From positions 620,001 through 684,000 of the forward strand of contig NZ_JADQDP010000004.1 of the NCBI RefSeq assembly GCF_015694735.1: a stretch of DNA of 64,000 nt. The letters run 5' to 3'. The stretch is from Hymenobacter properus (GTDB lineage Bacteria; Bacteroidota; Bacteroidia; Cytophagales; Hymenobacteraceae). How positions within the stretch are numbered: the first letter of the stretch is position 1; the number at the start of each line of letters is the position of its first letter. A program made the position numbers and the translations under genes. Below, in pieces: positions 1-8,857 of the stretch. Under the pieces are notes generated by a model, which saw nothing but the letters and a program-made list of their open reading frames with translations, ran no database searches and was not told the DNA's origin.

Positions 1-1293
1 GTAGCTGGCCCGGTTGGTTTCCAAGTTCACGTAAGAGTCGGCGTACTGGTCGAAATCGTAGCCGAAGGTGCCGCTGTTGTTGGCGTACTGGCCCAGCACG
101 CTCCACTCCTTGCGGGCCGTGGCGAAGGTTTTGGTGTAAGTACCGGTCAGCTCGCCATTGTTGCCGCTGAAAACGTTGTTGGTGGTGCGCGTGAAGAGTT
201 GGTTGTTCTGCGGCGCGCCGGGCACCACCAAGTCGTTCAGCATATTATTGAAATCGTGGCCGGCGTAGCGGTTGAACGACGTGGCCAGCGAAAAGCTCTG
301 CTTGTCCGTAATGTCGTAGTCGAGGCCCACCGAGGCGTAGTACCAGCGCCCGCCGTAATCGCCCACGCCGCGCTGCGTCAGGGTCGAGTTGTCCTGCTTG
401 CCAAAGCGCATGCGCTCCGACTCGTTGGGCCCGTACCAGCCCCCCGTGCCGGCCGAGGAGGTGAACCCCAGCTTTTTGGTTTTGAAGTTGAGCGAGGCGT
501 TGGCGTTTGAGTTGCGGTTGCCGCCCGAGGCACTCACGCGGCCGTTCAGCTTTTGCGTCGAGCCCTTTTTTAGCACGATGTTGATGATGCCGGCAGTGCC
601 CTCGCCGTCGTACTTGGCCGGCGGCGTGGTGATGATTTCCACGCTCTGAATTTGCTCGGCCGGAATGCCCTTCAGGGCCTCGGCCAGGTTGCTGGCCAGC
701 GTGGGCGAGGGCTTGTTGTTGATGAGCACCTTAAAGTTGCTGGAGCCGCGCATCTTCACGTTGCCATCGCCGTCCACGGCCAGCAGCGGGGCCTTGCGCA
801 GCACGTCGGAGGCGGTGCCGCCGGCGTTGGTCACGTCCTGGTCGGCGTTGTACACAATGCGGTCGGGCTTCACCTCCACCACCGGCTTGGTGCCGATAAC
901 CACGGCCTCGGCCAGGGCCGTGCCCGCCACCGGCAGCCGGAAGGTGCCCGCGTCGGTGGCGCCGGCCGTGATGGTTACGTCCTTGGTTTGGGTGCCGTAG
1001 CCCACGTAGCTCACCCGCAGGCGGGCCGGGCCGGGCGCCAGCTTCACGAGCGAAAACCGGCCATTGTCGTCGGCCGCCACGCCGGTAATGGGCTTTTCGT
1101 TGGGCGCCGGCGGCAGCAGCACCACCGTGGCGTAGGGCACGGGCTCTTTTTTGAGCGAATCGAGCACTACGCCGGTTAGCGAACCAGTGCCAACGGCCAC
1201 CGCTGGGGCAGCGGGCGCTTGGGCCGCGGCCTGCGGGGCAACGCATGCCAAGCCCATCAGCGCGACGAGCGCGCAAAAAACAGAAGACTTCAT
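1..1293 (-). CDS. TonB-dependent outer-membrane receptor (3' end beyond window)
   Basis: The gene runs off the left edge; 431 codons are visible from ATG at 1293. Residues 1-25 form a signal peptide ending in QAAAQA. Next comes a carboxypeptidase-regulatory-like beta-sandwich (LTGVVLDSLKKEPVPYATV), then a TonB plug with NAGGTASDVLRKAPLLAVDG and VEIITTPPAKYDGEGTAGII. The start of a barrel rich in aromatic and Asn residues follows. This order matches the outer-membrane beta-barrel family 3 type of receptor in Bacteroidota rather than the SusC type. It should sit in the outer membrane and import an unknown ligand using TonB energy. The gene lies 314 bp downstream of an AraC-type regulator on the same strand. 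The barrel C-terminus and the substrate cannot be judged here. Confidence 0.9.
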   Translation of the reverse strand, partial: MKSSVFCALVALMGLACVAPQAAAQAPAAPAVAVGTGSLTGVVLDSLKKEPVPYATVVLLPPAPNEKPITGVAADDNGRFSLVKLAPGPARLRVSYVGYGTQTKDVTITAGATDAGTFRLPVAGTALAEAVVIGTKPVVEVKPDRIVYNADQDVTNAGGTASDVLRKAPLLAVDGDGNVKMRGSSNFKVLINNKPSPTLASNLAEALKGIPAEQIQSVEIITTPPAKYDGEGTAGIINIVLKKGSTQKLNGRVSASGGNRNSNANASLNFKTKKLGFTSSAGTGGWYGPNESERMRFGKQDNSTLTQRGVGDYGGRWYYASVGLDYDITDKQSFSLATSFNRYAGHDFNNMLNDLVVPGAPQNNQLFTRTTNNVFSGNNGELTGTYTKTFATARKEWSVLGQYANNSGTFGYDFDQYADSYVNLETNRASY

Positions 1294-1607
1294 TTGCAGA
1301 AAGGAGGTGAGTGCGGGAAAATAGACGCGGACCGGGCCCCGTGGGTTGCTTACAGTATGAGACTTTTTAGCCGCTAGTGCTGCGGTTACTGGCGCCGGCT
1401 CCCAAACGTTACAAGCCCCCTGATTATTTGCCGGCTGCTTATCCGTGAACAGTGCCCCTTGCCCCAATGATGGGGTCGTTACCTGCCCCGTCGGGGCTGT
1501 TGTCACATGCTTTTTCATAACCGCCAGTGCGTTGGTGAAAGACTGGGTCAAAGGTCTTTCGCCACGTAGCCCCCGGCGCTCCAAACCATTATCTGGCCCG
1601 TCCCAAC
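1294..1607. other. Intergenic region with two short GC inverted repeats
   Basis: This 314-bp gap separates the regulator (stop at 1608) from the receptor start at 1293. It contains two close short hairpins, CCCCA-ATGA-TGGGG at 1462-1475 and GCCCCG-T-CGGGGC at 1485-1497. They could be protein-binding sites or weak transcript structures upstream of the receptor. No exact TANNTTTG box was found on the minus strand; TATTTTCC near 1316-1323 is a near match. No coding frame here looks real. Confidence 0.35.
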
Positions 1608-2936
1608 TTATGATTTGGGCCTTTCTACCTCGCTGGGTGCCTGCCCAAGCAGCTTCTTAAACACGCGGTTAAATGTTGACTTAGAGTTAAACCCACTCTC
1701 CAACGCCACTCCTACCAGCGAGTAGTGGGCAAAGCGCGGGTCGGCCAGTTTGCGGCGGGCTTCCTGCACCCGGTAGGTGTTCACGAAGTCGTTGAAGTTC
1801 TGCCCGCAGCCCGCGTTAATGACCTTGGACAGCAGCGCCGGGTGGGTGCGCAGGCGGTGGGCCAGCTCGGTGAGGGTAAGCTCGGGCTCCAGCCAGGGCT
1901 GCTCCTCGGCCATCAGGCGCAGCAGCTTTTCGCGCCACGGAAGCAGCTCCGGAGTCAGTTCCGGGGCGGGAGCGGCTACGGAGGCTGCCGGCTCTGTGGT
2001 AATGGGCAGCGCGGTTTCTTCAGCCACGGGGGCAGCGCTGGCAACCGGGGTGTCGACCGCTGCGGCCGGGGCCATTGGAACGGCTGCAGGCACCGGAGCA
2101 GACGCCATGAACAGTTCAGTTTCGGCCACACTCTTTGGCGCGGCCCCGAAACGCAAGGAGCTGGTGGCAGCCGCGTAGTTGGCCTGAATGCCCACCACAA
2201 TCAGCCCGTAAATCAGCACGCCCCGCAGAGCGAAGAAATACCAGGCCGCGTCGTAGCTGAAATCATAAATCTGATTGAGCACGGTGAATACCACGCTCAG
2301 CACCAGCACCAGGGCCTGCAGGGCCAGCAGCTGGCGCAGCCCGGCAAAGCGAAGGCGCTCGGGGTCCGAGAAGTTGTCGTTGAGGTAGTGGCGGTAGCGG
2401 CGGTAGTCGGCCAGCAGGCGCAGGCCATAGCCCAGCAGCAGCGCCGAGCTGAGCAGGGCGGCAGGCAGGGCGGTTTCATCGAGCAGGGTGGCGCCCGCCC
2501 CTTTGGTGCCGAAGAAGTCGGGCAGCGGCCGGCCCCTCACCCCGCGCCACCACACCAAGTCATAGAGCGCCACAGCAGCGAAGGCGCCCCATTCCAGCAG
2601 GCCCGGCAGCAGGTGTTTCAGGGCCGGGCGCCAGCGGAAGTCCTGGTTGGTGAGGCTCTGAAAATAGAGGTAGTACGCCCCGCCCAGCACCATGCCGGCC
2701 CGCCACGGCACGTAGAACATGACCGTGGAATACCCGTCGTGGCTGTCGAACCAGCCAGCGTAGCCCAGCATCCACTGGCTCACGCTCAGGGTGGGCACCA
2801 GGATGAGCAGGGCCAGCAGGGCATCGGGCGGGCTGCCGCGCCGCCAGGCCCGCACCAGCAGCCACAAGGTGGCCGCCGCGCCGGGCACCACAAAGGGCAG
2901 CAGCAACCCGCTATGAGGGCCAAAGGTGAACAACAT
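1608..2936 (-). CDS. Membrane-anchored AraC-family transcriptional regulator
   Basis: The 442-residue protein starts with about seven hydrophobic helices (residues 5-245), as in the 7TM-AraC regulators common in Bacteroidota. An Ala/Pro-rich linker follows (about 270-335). The C-terminal AraC-type double helix-turn-helix contains LTELAHRLRTHPALLSKVIN and GFNSKSTFNRVFKKLLGQAP. It probably senses a membrane or periplasmic cue and activates nearby genes; the receptor downstream on the same strand is a plausible target, which is inference. It is divergent from the exonuclease at 3023 with an 86-bp shared spacer. The start is ATG at 2936. Its ligand is unknown. Confidence 0.88.
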   Translation of the reverse strand: MLFTFGPHSGLLLPFVVPGAAATLWLLVRAWRRGSPPDALLALLILVPTLSVSQWMLGYAGWFDSHDGYSTVMFYVPWRAGMVLGGAYYLYFQSLTNQDFRWRPALKHLLPGLLEWGAFAAVALYDLVWWRGVRGRPLPDFFGTKGAGATLLDETALPAALLSSALLLGYGLRLLADYRRYRHYLNDNFSDPERLRFAGLRQLLALQALVLVLSVVFTVLNQIYDFSYDAAWYFFALRGVLIYGLIVVGIQANYAAATSSLRFGAAPKSVAETELFMASAPVPAAVPMAPAAAVDTPVASAAPVAEETALPITTEPAASVAAPAPELTPELLPWREKLLRLMAEEQPWLEPELTLTELAHRLRTHPALLSKVINAGCGQNFNDFVNTYRVQEARRKLADPRFAHYSLVGVALESGFNSKSTFNRVFKKLLGQAPSEVERPKS

Positions 2937-2984
2937 GCGACGAAAATACAGCGCTGACCCGCAGTTGAGCCGCCTTTTTTGGTT

Positions 2985-2992
2985 TAGCTTTG
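2985..2992 (+). promoter_or_regulatory. TANNTTTG-type promoter box of the exonuclease gene
   Basis: TAGCTTTG matches the Bacteroidota -7 consensus TANNTTTG. A TTG at 2965-2967 lies 17 bp upstream as a possible -33 element. Transcription would begin near 2999, about 25 nt before the ATG at 3023. Confidence 0.55.
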
Positions 2993-3022
2993 GGGTAGAC
3001 GCTTCTTTGCTGCCCGCCTGCC

Positions 3023-3841
3023 ATGAACATCCTCCGCCACGTCAACCTCACCCGGGTTTTCTTCATCGACATCGAAACCGTGCCGGCCCACGCCACCCAC
3101 GCCGAGCTGCCGAAGACCCACCAGTCGCTTTGGAAAACGTTCTGCGACAAGCGCCACGCCCGCGAGCTGGCCGAGGGCAGCAGCCACGAAGACCTGTTCC
3201 GCAACGGCGGCCTCTACGCGGAGTTCGGCAAGGTGGTGTGCATCTCGGTGGGATACTTTCGCCTGCTGAAGGACGACACCCTGGAATTCCGCACCAAGTC
3301 CTTCGCCGACGAGGACGAGTGCACCGTGCTGAGCGGCTTCAGCCAGTTTTTGCAGCGCTACGCGCCCTACGGCCCCAGCCGCTACGCCAAGCTCGAAACG
3401 GCCCGCCCCGATGGCTACTTTCTCTGCGCCCACAACGGCCGCGAGTTCGACTACGGCTTCCTGGGCCGGCGCCTGCTCATCTGCGGACAACCCATTCCGC
3501 CCATGCTCGACGTGGCCGGCCACCGGCCCTGGGACCTCCCCCACCTGCTCGACACCATGGAGCTGTGGAAATTCGGCGATAACAAAGGCCACATCACCCT
3601 AGCCCTGCTGGCGGGCGTGTTCGGTATTCCGTCGCCCAAAGACGATATCGACGGCACCGACGTGGGCCACACCTACTGGGTGAAAAAAGACCTCGCGCGC
3701 ATCGTGTCATACTGCGAGAAGGACATTATTGCCACGGCCCGCGTTTTCTTGCACTACAGCGGCCAGCAGGCGCTTTGGGACGACATAACGCTTACGCCCA
3801 CGCCCTGGCGCGCTGCGCCAACCATGCGCGTAGTGGCGTAG
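3023..3841 (+). CDS. 3'-5' exonuclease, DEDDy RNase H-like fold
   Basis: The 272-residue protein resembles the predicted PolB-type stand-alone 3'-5' exonucleases. The four acidic ligands expected for two-metal catalysis are visible: D and E in FFIDIETV near residues 15-17, D in CAHNGREFDYGF near residue 145, and the YxxxD motif in SYCEKDIIATARVFL near residue 235. It should trim single-stranded or mismatched DNA ends in the cytoplasm. It is monocistronic, with a promoter box at 2985, and is followed by a separately promoted hydrolase gene. The DNA substrate and repair pathway cannot be read from the sequence. The ATG at 3023 is well placed relative to the first motif. Confidence 0.85.
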   Translation: MNILRHVNLTRVFFIDIETVPAHATHAELPKTHQSLWKTFCDKRHARELAEGSSHEDLFRNGGLYAEFGKVVCISVGYFRLLKDDTLEFRTKSFADEDECTVLSGFSQFLQRYAPYGPSRYAKLETARPDGYFLCAHNGREFDYGFLGRRLLICGQPIPPMLDVAGHRPWDLPHLLDTMELWKFGDNKGHITLALLAGVFGIPSPKDDIDGTDVGHTYWVKKDLARIVSYCEKDIIATARVFLHYSGQQALWDDITLTPTPWRAAPTMRVVA

Positions 3842-3859
3842 CCAGCCCGTTGGGGAGCG

Positions 3860-3867
3860 TAGCTTTG
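3860..3867 (+). promoter_or_regulatory. TANNTTTG-type promoter box of the serine hydrolase gene
   Basis: TAGCTTTG lies 18 bp after the exonuclease stop codon and 63 bp before the ATG at 3931. No good -33 TTTG is visible at the usual distance, so this rests on the -7 box alone. Confidence 0.4.
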
Positions 3868-3930
3868 GGCCGGTTTTGGTGACTCGAATTACCGAAACAG
3901 GCTCTCTTTTCAGCTTCTTCCCAACCATTG

Positions 3931-5475
3931 ATGCGCGCTCCATTATTCCTAATGGCCTTGGCTTCGGCCGCGGCTTTCTCCTTTTCCGCCCACGCCCAAA
4001 CCGCGCCGGCGGCCACCGGCAATGCCTTCGTGCGCGATAGCCTGGCCCGCTACGTGCAGCGCGGCCTCAAGCTCTGGAACATCCCCGGCCTGGCCGTGGT
4101 GGTTGTAAAGGACGGGAAAGTGGTGGCCTCCGATGGCTTTGGCGTGCGAGCCGTGGGCAAGCCCGAGCCGGTGGATGCCAACACACTGTTTCTCATTGCC
4201 TCTAACTCCAAGCTGTTCACGGGCACGGCCATTTCGCAGCTGGTAGAAGAGAAAAAGCTGAAGCTCGACGACCCGGCCCGGAAGTACCTGCCCGATTTCC
4301 GGCTCTACGACTCCACCAGCACGCGCCTGCTCACGGTGCGCGACCTGCTCAGCCACCACTTCGGCACCAAAACCTTTCAGGGCGACTTTACCTTCTGGGA
4401 TTCTAACCTGAACCGGGCGGAGATTTTGCAGAAAGTGCGCTTTCTGAAGCCCACCGGCCTGTTTCGGCAGCAGTACGGCTACAGCAACTACGGCTTCCTG
4501 GCGGCGGGCGAGGTCATTCCGGCGGCCACGGGCGGCACCACCTGGCAGGACTTCGTGCAGCAGCGCATCCTCACCCCGCTGGGCATGAGCAGCACCTCGC
4601 CCAGCACGGCCGGCGCCAGCCAGCGGGCCAACATTGCCCTGCCCTACACCACGGCCTTCGGCCCGCTCACGCGGGTGCCATTCGATGAGGTCGACAACTT
4701 TGGGCCGGCCGCCAGCCTGGTTTCCAACGTGAACGACCTGGGCCACTGGCTGCGCTTCCAGCTCGACAGCGGCAAGTACAACGGCCAGCGCATCATGCCC
4801 TGGGCCACGCTGCGCCGCACCCGCGAAGGCAACTCGCTGGTGGGCAGCACCAAGTCGCCTATCTACCCCAGCCACTTCCGTACCTACGGCCTGGGCGTGT
4901 ACTCGGCCGACTACAACGGCCGCCAGATTTACTGGCACACCGGCGGGGCCAACGGCTTCGTGACCAACGTGTGCTTCGTGCCCGAAGAGGGCCTGGGCAT
5001 TGCCGTGCTCACCAACCAAGACAACCAGAGCTTTTTCGAGGCTCTGCGCTACCAGCTGCTCGACACCTACCTGGGCATGCCCTACGTGGACCGCAGCCGC
5101 CAGCTCTACGGCTTCGCTAAAGCCGGCAACGCCGAAACCGCCAAGAACGTGGCCGACCTCGCCGCCCGCGTAGCCAAGAAGAGCAAGCCCGCCCGCCCCC
5201 TGAAAGATTACGCCGGCACCTACACGCACCCGGTATACGGCACCATTACGGTAGAACCCAGGGGCAAGCAGTTGCTCGTACGCTTCTCGCACCACCCCAC
5301 CCTCACCACCACGCTCGACTACATGGACGGCGACACCTTCCGCAGCACTTTCTCGAATGCAGCGTATGGGATTTTTCCGGCACCGTTCACCGTGGAGAGC
5401 GGACAGGTGAAAGCGCTGGAAATCCGCGTGAACGACGGGCTGGAGCAGGACCCGTACGTGTTCACGAAAAACTAG
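3931..5475 (+). CDS. Secreted serine hydrolase, class C beta-lactamase/PBP-like
   Basis: The 514-residue protein has a signal peptide ending SAHAQ (residue 23). The beta-lactamase-like domain carries the nucleophile motif S91-N-S-K94 (IASNSKLF), the YSNYGF tyrosine motif (YxN) near 187, and HTGG in place of KTG near 335. The last 100 residues form a small beta-domain of the DUF3471 type often found after these hydrolases. Likely substrates are D-amino-acid peptides or esters in the periplasm; true beta-lactamase activity is not implied by the family. The open frame extends 3 bp upstream to a TTG, but the ATG at 3931 gives the natural signal peptide. Confidence 0.87.
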   Translation: MRAPLFLMALASAAAFSFSAHAQTAPAATGNAFVRDSLARYVQRGLKLWNIPGLAVVVVKDGKVVASDGFGVRAVGKPEPVDANTLFLIASNSKLFTGTAISQLVEEKKLKLDDPARKYLPDFRLYDSTSTRLLTVRDLLSHHFGTKTFQGDFTFWDSNLNRAEILQKVRFLKPTGLFRQQYGYSNYGFLAAGEVIPAATGGTTWQDFVQQRILTPLGMSSTSPSTAGASQRANIALPYTTAFGPLTRVPFDEVDNFGPAASLVSNVNDLGHWLRFQLDSGKYNGQRIMPWATLRRTREGNSLVGSTKSPIYPSHFRTYGLGVYSADYNGRQIYWHTGGANGFVTNVCFVPEEGLGIAVLTNQDNQSFFEALRYQLLDTYLGMPYVDRSRQLYGFAKAGNAETAKNVADLAARVAKKSKPARPLKDYAGTYTHPVYGTITVEPRGKQLLVRFSHHPTLTTTLDYMDGDTFRSTFSNAAYGIFPAPFTVESGQVKALEIRVNDGLEQDPYVFTKN

Positions 5476-5630
5476 CTGACAAGCTTCGCAATTCCTCAAA
5501 ATGGATTTGTGTAGAAGAAGCTAGCCGTCCGCAAAGCGGGTTTGCTACTCATTTTCAAGCAAAAAGGTCTGTTGGCGGCATGCTCTCCTCCGGTTTGGTT
5601 TAGATTCGGGTATTCTTTCCATTCTCCACC

Positions 5631-6149
5631 ATGCGCGCAACTCCTACCATTTTCACTTTTGCCTTGGCCGCCGGCCTCGCGGCGCTGACGGGCTGCTCCT
5701 GCGGCTACAATGAGCCGCCCCCACCGCAGTTCATGCTGGCGTTCAGCCCCGATACCCTCACCAGCGCGGGCGTGGGCTTCCGGCGGGTCGAGATTCGCTC
5801 GGCCTACTTAGTGCGCTATGACGATGCGAACTTGCAGACGATGCTCGATACGCTGCGCCAGCCCACGCCCGCCACGGCCAAATCAACCACTGCGCTTTTC
5901 CCGGTTTACTACATGAAGGACCAACCGGCGCAGTTTGTGGTGCCTGCCTTCGTTCGCCAGAACGTGAATGCCCGTAGCTTCCGGCTGGTGGTGCCCCTCG
6001 CCAACCGCAGCTACGACATCACCAACGTGGTGCTGGAGCAAACGGCCGGCAGCGGGCGCTGCTCCGCGCCGCGCGTGAGCCGCAAAGAAGCCACCGTGAA
6101 CGGCCAACGGCGCGATGCTCTAAACCAGGTACCGCAGCTCACTAAATAA
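5631..6149 (+). CDS. Predicted lipoprotein of unknown function
   Basis: The 172-residue protein begins with a signal peptide and a lipobox LTGC, with cysteine near residue 22, followed by SCGYNEPPPP. Cleavage by signal peptidase II would give a lipid-anchored protein. The mature part is predicted mostly beta, with alternating hydrophobic strands such as SFRLVVPLANRSYDITNVVL; no known domain was recognised. A strong bidirectional terminator begins at the stop codon. The gene stands alone between a serine hydrolase and a convergent dehydrogenase, so context offers no functional hint. Confidence 0.72.
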   Translation: MRATPTIFTFALAAGLAALTGCSCGYNEPPPPQFMLAFSPDTLTSAGVGFRRVEIRSAYLVRYDDANLQTMLDTLRQPTPATAKSTTALFPVYYMKDQPAQFVVPAFVRQNVNARSFRLVVPLANRSYDITNVVLEQTAGSGRCSAPRVSRKEATVNGQRRDALNQVPQLTK

Positions 6150-6184
6150 AAAAAGCCTCCTGCGAATGGCAGGAGGCTTTTTTT
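6148..6184. terminator. Bidirectional rho-independent terminator
   Basis: A 9-bp stem GCCTCCTGC / GCAGGAGGC with loop GAATG is flanked by seven A and seven T residues. It can therefore end transcripts from both the lipoprotein gene (+) and the convergent dehydrogenase gene (-). Confidence 0.9.
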
Positions 6185-6206
6185 GAATAATTAAGTACCG
6201 ACCGAG

Positions 6207-7259
6207 TTAATTGTCCAGCGTGGCCAAGTCAATCACGAAGCGGTATTTCACATCGCCTTTCAGCATGCGCTCATAGGCTTCGTTGATGTCTTTGATATCG
6301 ATAAGCTCGATGTCGGACATGATGTTGTGCTCGGCGCAGAAGTCCAGCATTTCCTGGGTTTCGGCGATGCCGCCGATGAGCGAGCCCGCAATGCGGCGGC
6401 GCTTGCCGATGAGGTTGAAGGCGTGCACCTGTGGGGCTTCCGGCGGCACCCCCAGCAGAATCATGGTGCCATCGCGGCGTAGCAGGTTCAGGTAGGCGGC
6501 CAGGTCGAGCGGGGCCGACACGGTGTTGATGATGAAGTCGAAGTAGTTGCGCACCGATTTCAGCTGCGCGGCGTCTTTGGTTACCACAAACTTGTGGGCG
6601 CCCAGCTCTTTGGCGTCGGCTTCCTTGTTGGGCGAGGTGCTGAGCACGGTCACTTCGGCGCCCATGGCGGCGGCCAGCTTCACGGCCATGTGGCCCAGGC
6701 CGCCGAGGCCCATCACGGCCACGCGGTGGCCGGGGCCCACCTTCCACTGCCGCAGGGGCGAGTAGGTGGTGATGCCGGCGCACAGCAGCGGCGCCACGCG
6801 GGCCAGGTCGAGCTTCTCCGACACTTTGAGGGTGTACTTCTCGTCCACCACAATCTGCGAGGAATAGCCGCCGTAGGTGGGGCGGCCGGTTTCCTTCTCC
6901 ACGCCGCCGTAGGTGCCCACCATGCCGGTGGTTTCGCAGTACTGCTCCAGGCCTTCCTGGCAGCTGGGGCAGGTACGGCAGGAGTCGACCATGCAGCCCA
7001 CGCCGGCAATATCGCCCACTTTGAAGTTTTTCACATGGTCGCCTACCTTGGTCACGCGGCCCACGATTTCGTGGCCCGGCACCATCGGAAACACAGAGCC
7101 ACCCCATTCGTCGCGCACCTGGTGCAGGTCGGAGTGGCACACGCCACAGAATTGAATGTCGATGAGTACGTCGTGCGGGCCCACGTCGCGGCGCTCAAAG
7201 TTGAAGGGTTCGAGCGGGACGCTGGCGGCCGGTGCGGCGTAAGCTTTCGTTGAAAGCAT
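6207..7259 (-). CDS. Zinc-dependent NAD(P)-linked alcohol/aldehyde dehydrogenase
   Basis: The 350-residue medium-chain dehydrogenase resembles the YahK/cinnamyl-alcohol-dehydrogenase branch. Catalytic zinc ligands are C38 (CGVCHSDLH) and H63-E64 (PGHEIVG). The structural zinc cysteines are C94, C97, C100 and C108. The Rossmann motif GLGGLGHMAVKLA lies near residue 180. It should reduce aldehydes with NADPH, or run in reverse, in the cytoplasm. The gene is convergent with the lipoprotein gene and shares its terminator. A hairpin repeat lies between this gene and the next one upstream on the same strand. The physiological substrate is not predictable. Confidence 0.93.
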   Translation of the reverse strand: MLSTKAYAAPAASVPLEPFNFERRDVGPHDVLIDIQFCGVCHSDLHQVRDEWGGSVFPMVPGHEIVGRVTKVGDHVKNFKVGDIAGVGCMVDSCRTCPSCQEGLEQYCETTGMVGTYGGVEKETGRPTYGGYSSQIVVDEKYTLKVSEKLDLARVAPLLCAGITTYSPLRQWKVGPGHRVAVMGLGGLGHMAVKLAAAMGAEVTVLSTSPNKEADAKELGAHKFVVTKDAAQLKSVRNYFDFIINTVSAPLDLAAYLNLLRRDGTMILLGVPPEAPQVHAFNLIGKRRRIAGSLIGGIAETQEMLDFCAEHNIMSDIELIDIKDINEAYERMLKGDVKYRFVIDLATLDN

Positions 7260-7322
7260 ATTGGGGAATGGTTGAGTTTTGAATGTTGAGGGTTGAATGA
7301 CGGGCTGAATGCAGAACGGATT

Positions 7323-7417
7323 CGTCTGTCATCCTGAGCGCAGCGAAGGACCTTCTCATGTCTGAACAACTCGCCTAAACTTGATAAGGTCCTTCGCTAC
7401 GCTCAGGATGACAGACG
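7323..7417. repeat. Dispersed hairpin element, copy 1
   Basis: The left arm begins CGTCTGTCATCCTGAGCGCA and the right arm is its near-perfect reverse complement ending TGACAGACG; one mismatch is visible in the first 30 bp. The element lies between the dehydrogenase and DUF1990 genes, both on the minus strand. The same core recurs at 15541, 19075, 21049 and 22657. Confidence 0.9.
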
Positions 7418-7460
7418 GCGTGGGCAAAACGCTTCACTGCGCTCTGCATGACGATGCTTC

Positions 7461-8159
7461 CTAACCACCCGGCGCGTTCAAGGTTTGCGGCAGCGGCTGG
7501 CCCGCCAATTGCGTGGCCACTAACTCGCGCATGCGGCGCTGCGACTCGCGGGCAAACTTGCGCTGCAGCATGCGCCCGAACAGCTTGAAGCCGAGCCAGT
7601 AGAACGGGTTGCGAATCTGTCCGGGCTGCGACACGGCGTGGATGCGGAACTGCACCGCCCCGGTGGTCAGGTTTTTGTGAATGGTGAAGTCAATCTGGCC
7701 GCGCTCGAAGTGGCCTTCGAGGGTGCGGTAGCCGTAGCCCCACACCCGCTCGGGGCCGTTGGGCGTGGCGCGGGCGGCCTCGTCGGTTACCTCGCTCACG
7801 CGCACGCCGAAGTAGAAGTTGAAGACCAGAAAGTGCGCCCGTAGCACCATGATGCGCTTTTCGAGCGGCGTTTCGGGGTCGAAGTAGCCGGTGATAAGGT
7901 CGGGCGGCGGAAAGGCATAACGCTTCAACACCTCCTGCGCGGCCGCGAACGAACCGGCGGCCTCGGGCGGTCCGGGGGCTTCGGCGGGCAGGTCGGTGGC
8001 GTAGTCGTCGAGGCGCCAGCCGGTTTCGCTGGTGTACTCGCTCTGGCGCGCGAAGTCGTAGTTGACTTTGGCCTTGCTGTAAGACTCAATTTGGGCGCGG
8101 TACTGCTCCCAGGCGGGCGGTTTGGCCGTGGCCGGCACGGCGGCAACTTGGTTACTCAT
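7461..8159 (-). CDS. DUF1990 family protein (downstream copy)
   Basis: The 232-residue protein has an N-terminal extension with no recognised domain. A DUF1990 (UPF0548)-like beta-rich domain follows: VWGYGYRTLEGHFERGQIDF, then YWLGFKLFGRMLQRKFARES near the C-terminus. The family has no established reaction. The start (ATG at 8159) overlaps the stop of the upstream gene by 8 bp, so the two are almost certainly co-translated. Together they look like a diverged duplicate pair acting in one process. No signal peptide or membrane segment is visible, so a cytoplasmic site is likely. Confidence 0.75.
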   Translation of the reverse strand: MSNQVAAVPATAKPPAWEQYRAQIESYSKAKVNYDFARQSEYTSETGWRLDDYATDLPAEAPGPPEAAGSFAAAQEVLKRYAFPPPDLITGYFDPETPLEKRIMVLRAHFLVFNFYFGVRVSEVTDEAARATPNGPERVWGYGYRTLEGHFERGQIDFTIHKNLTTGAVQFRIHAVSQPGQIRNPFYWLGFKLFGRMLQRKFARESQRRMRELVATQLAGQPLPQTLNAPGG

Positions 8160-8727
8160 GGCGGGTGTGCTGCACGTGGCCGGCCTCGTCGTGCCGGAAG
8201 GTTTCGACCACTACGTTACCCAGGGCCTGGCCGCCACTGGCCGCCGCCACCCGCTGGCAAAATTCTACCCAGGTGGCTTCCTGCACCAGCTTGCCGCCAC
8301 CGAGGGTATCGTAGGCAAAAGCCACGAGCCCGTCGCGCGAGCGGGCCAGGGAGCGGATTTCAAACCGCAGCACGCCGGGTGCCTCGTCGCGGTAGTGCGC
8401 CTCGAAGCGGATACGGCCGGCTTCGGGGTGGCCTTCGAGGGTGATAAACTCGAACGAAGTGGCGCCGACTTCGGTGACGCGCACGCAGCCGTTCCAGGGA
8501 CCTAGAATTTTGATGCTGAACTCGTCGCCGGGTTTCAGGTTGTCGTCGCCGTCTTTCTTTTTGAAATCGGCCAGCAGCTCGGGCGAGAAGTGGGGCACGT
8601 CGGCCTGCACCTCGGCCATAAGCTGGGCGGGCGTGAGGCGAGGGCGGGCAACATCAATGAAATAGCGCCGCTCCAGCAGCGGGCCGGAGCCGGTGGCGGC
8701 GGGTTGCTCGGCAGTGGGTTCAGACAT
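8152..8727 (-). CDS. DUF1990-like protein (upstream copy)
   Basis: The 191-residue protein is related in layout to the gene downstream. It contains FSIKILGPWNGCVRVTEV, FEFITLEGHPEAGRIRFEAH and RFEIRSLARSRDGLVAFAYD, the strand pattern expected of UPF0548/DUF1990 proteins. It starts at ATG 8727 and overlaps the next gene by 8 bp, forming a two-gene operon. No catalytic motif is recognised. It is divergent from endonuclease V with a 130-bp spacer. The family call is moderate because the domain match is judged by eye. Confidence 0.68.
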   Translation of the reverse strand: MSEPTAEQPAATGSGPLLERRYFIDVARPRLTPAQLMAEVQADVPHFSPELLADFKKKDGDDNLKPGDEFSIKILGPWNGCVRVTEVGATSFEFITLEGHPEAGRIRFEAHYRDEAPGVLRFEIRSLARSRDGLVAFAYDTLGGGKLVQEATWVEFCQRVAAASGGQALGNVVVETFRHDEAGHVQHTRHE

Positions 8728-8857
8728 GGCAGGCGAAGAATCGTATGGCCCTTCATACGCCCCGCGCCGCCGCAGGATGCTACGGCCGGGCTTTTCCGAT
8801 GGGAAAAACGCCTGACTGCAAACTCAACCCTCCACATTCAACCCTCACCACTTCCTT

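Noticed and set aside
1301..1310. AAGGAGGTGA, a perfect Shine-Dalgarno-like sequence on the plus strand
   Set aside because: No credible plus-strand gene follows; the neighbouring gene is on the minus strand, and genes here do not use strong Shine-Dalgarno sites.
3931..5475. Serine hydrolase as a true AmpC beta-lactamase
   Set aside because: The family motifs are shared by esterases and D-peptidases; the extra C-terminal domain and HTGG motif do not favour a dedicated beta-lactamase.
3949..5499. A 516-codon open frame on the minus strand opposite the first serine hydrolase
   Set aside because: The plus-strand frame contains the complete serine hydrolase motifs; the antisense frame shows none.
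7260..7322. Short similarity between TTGAATGTTGAGGGTTGAAT here and the reverse complement near 8820-8850
   Set aside because: The match is short and imperfect; it may be a minor repeat, but two copies are too few to support a call.
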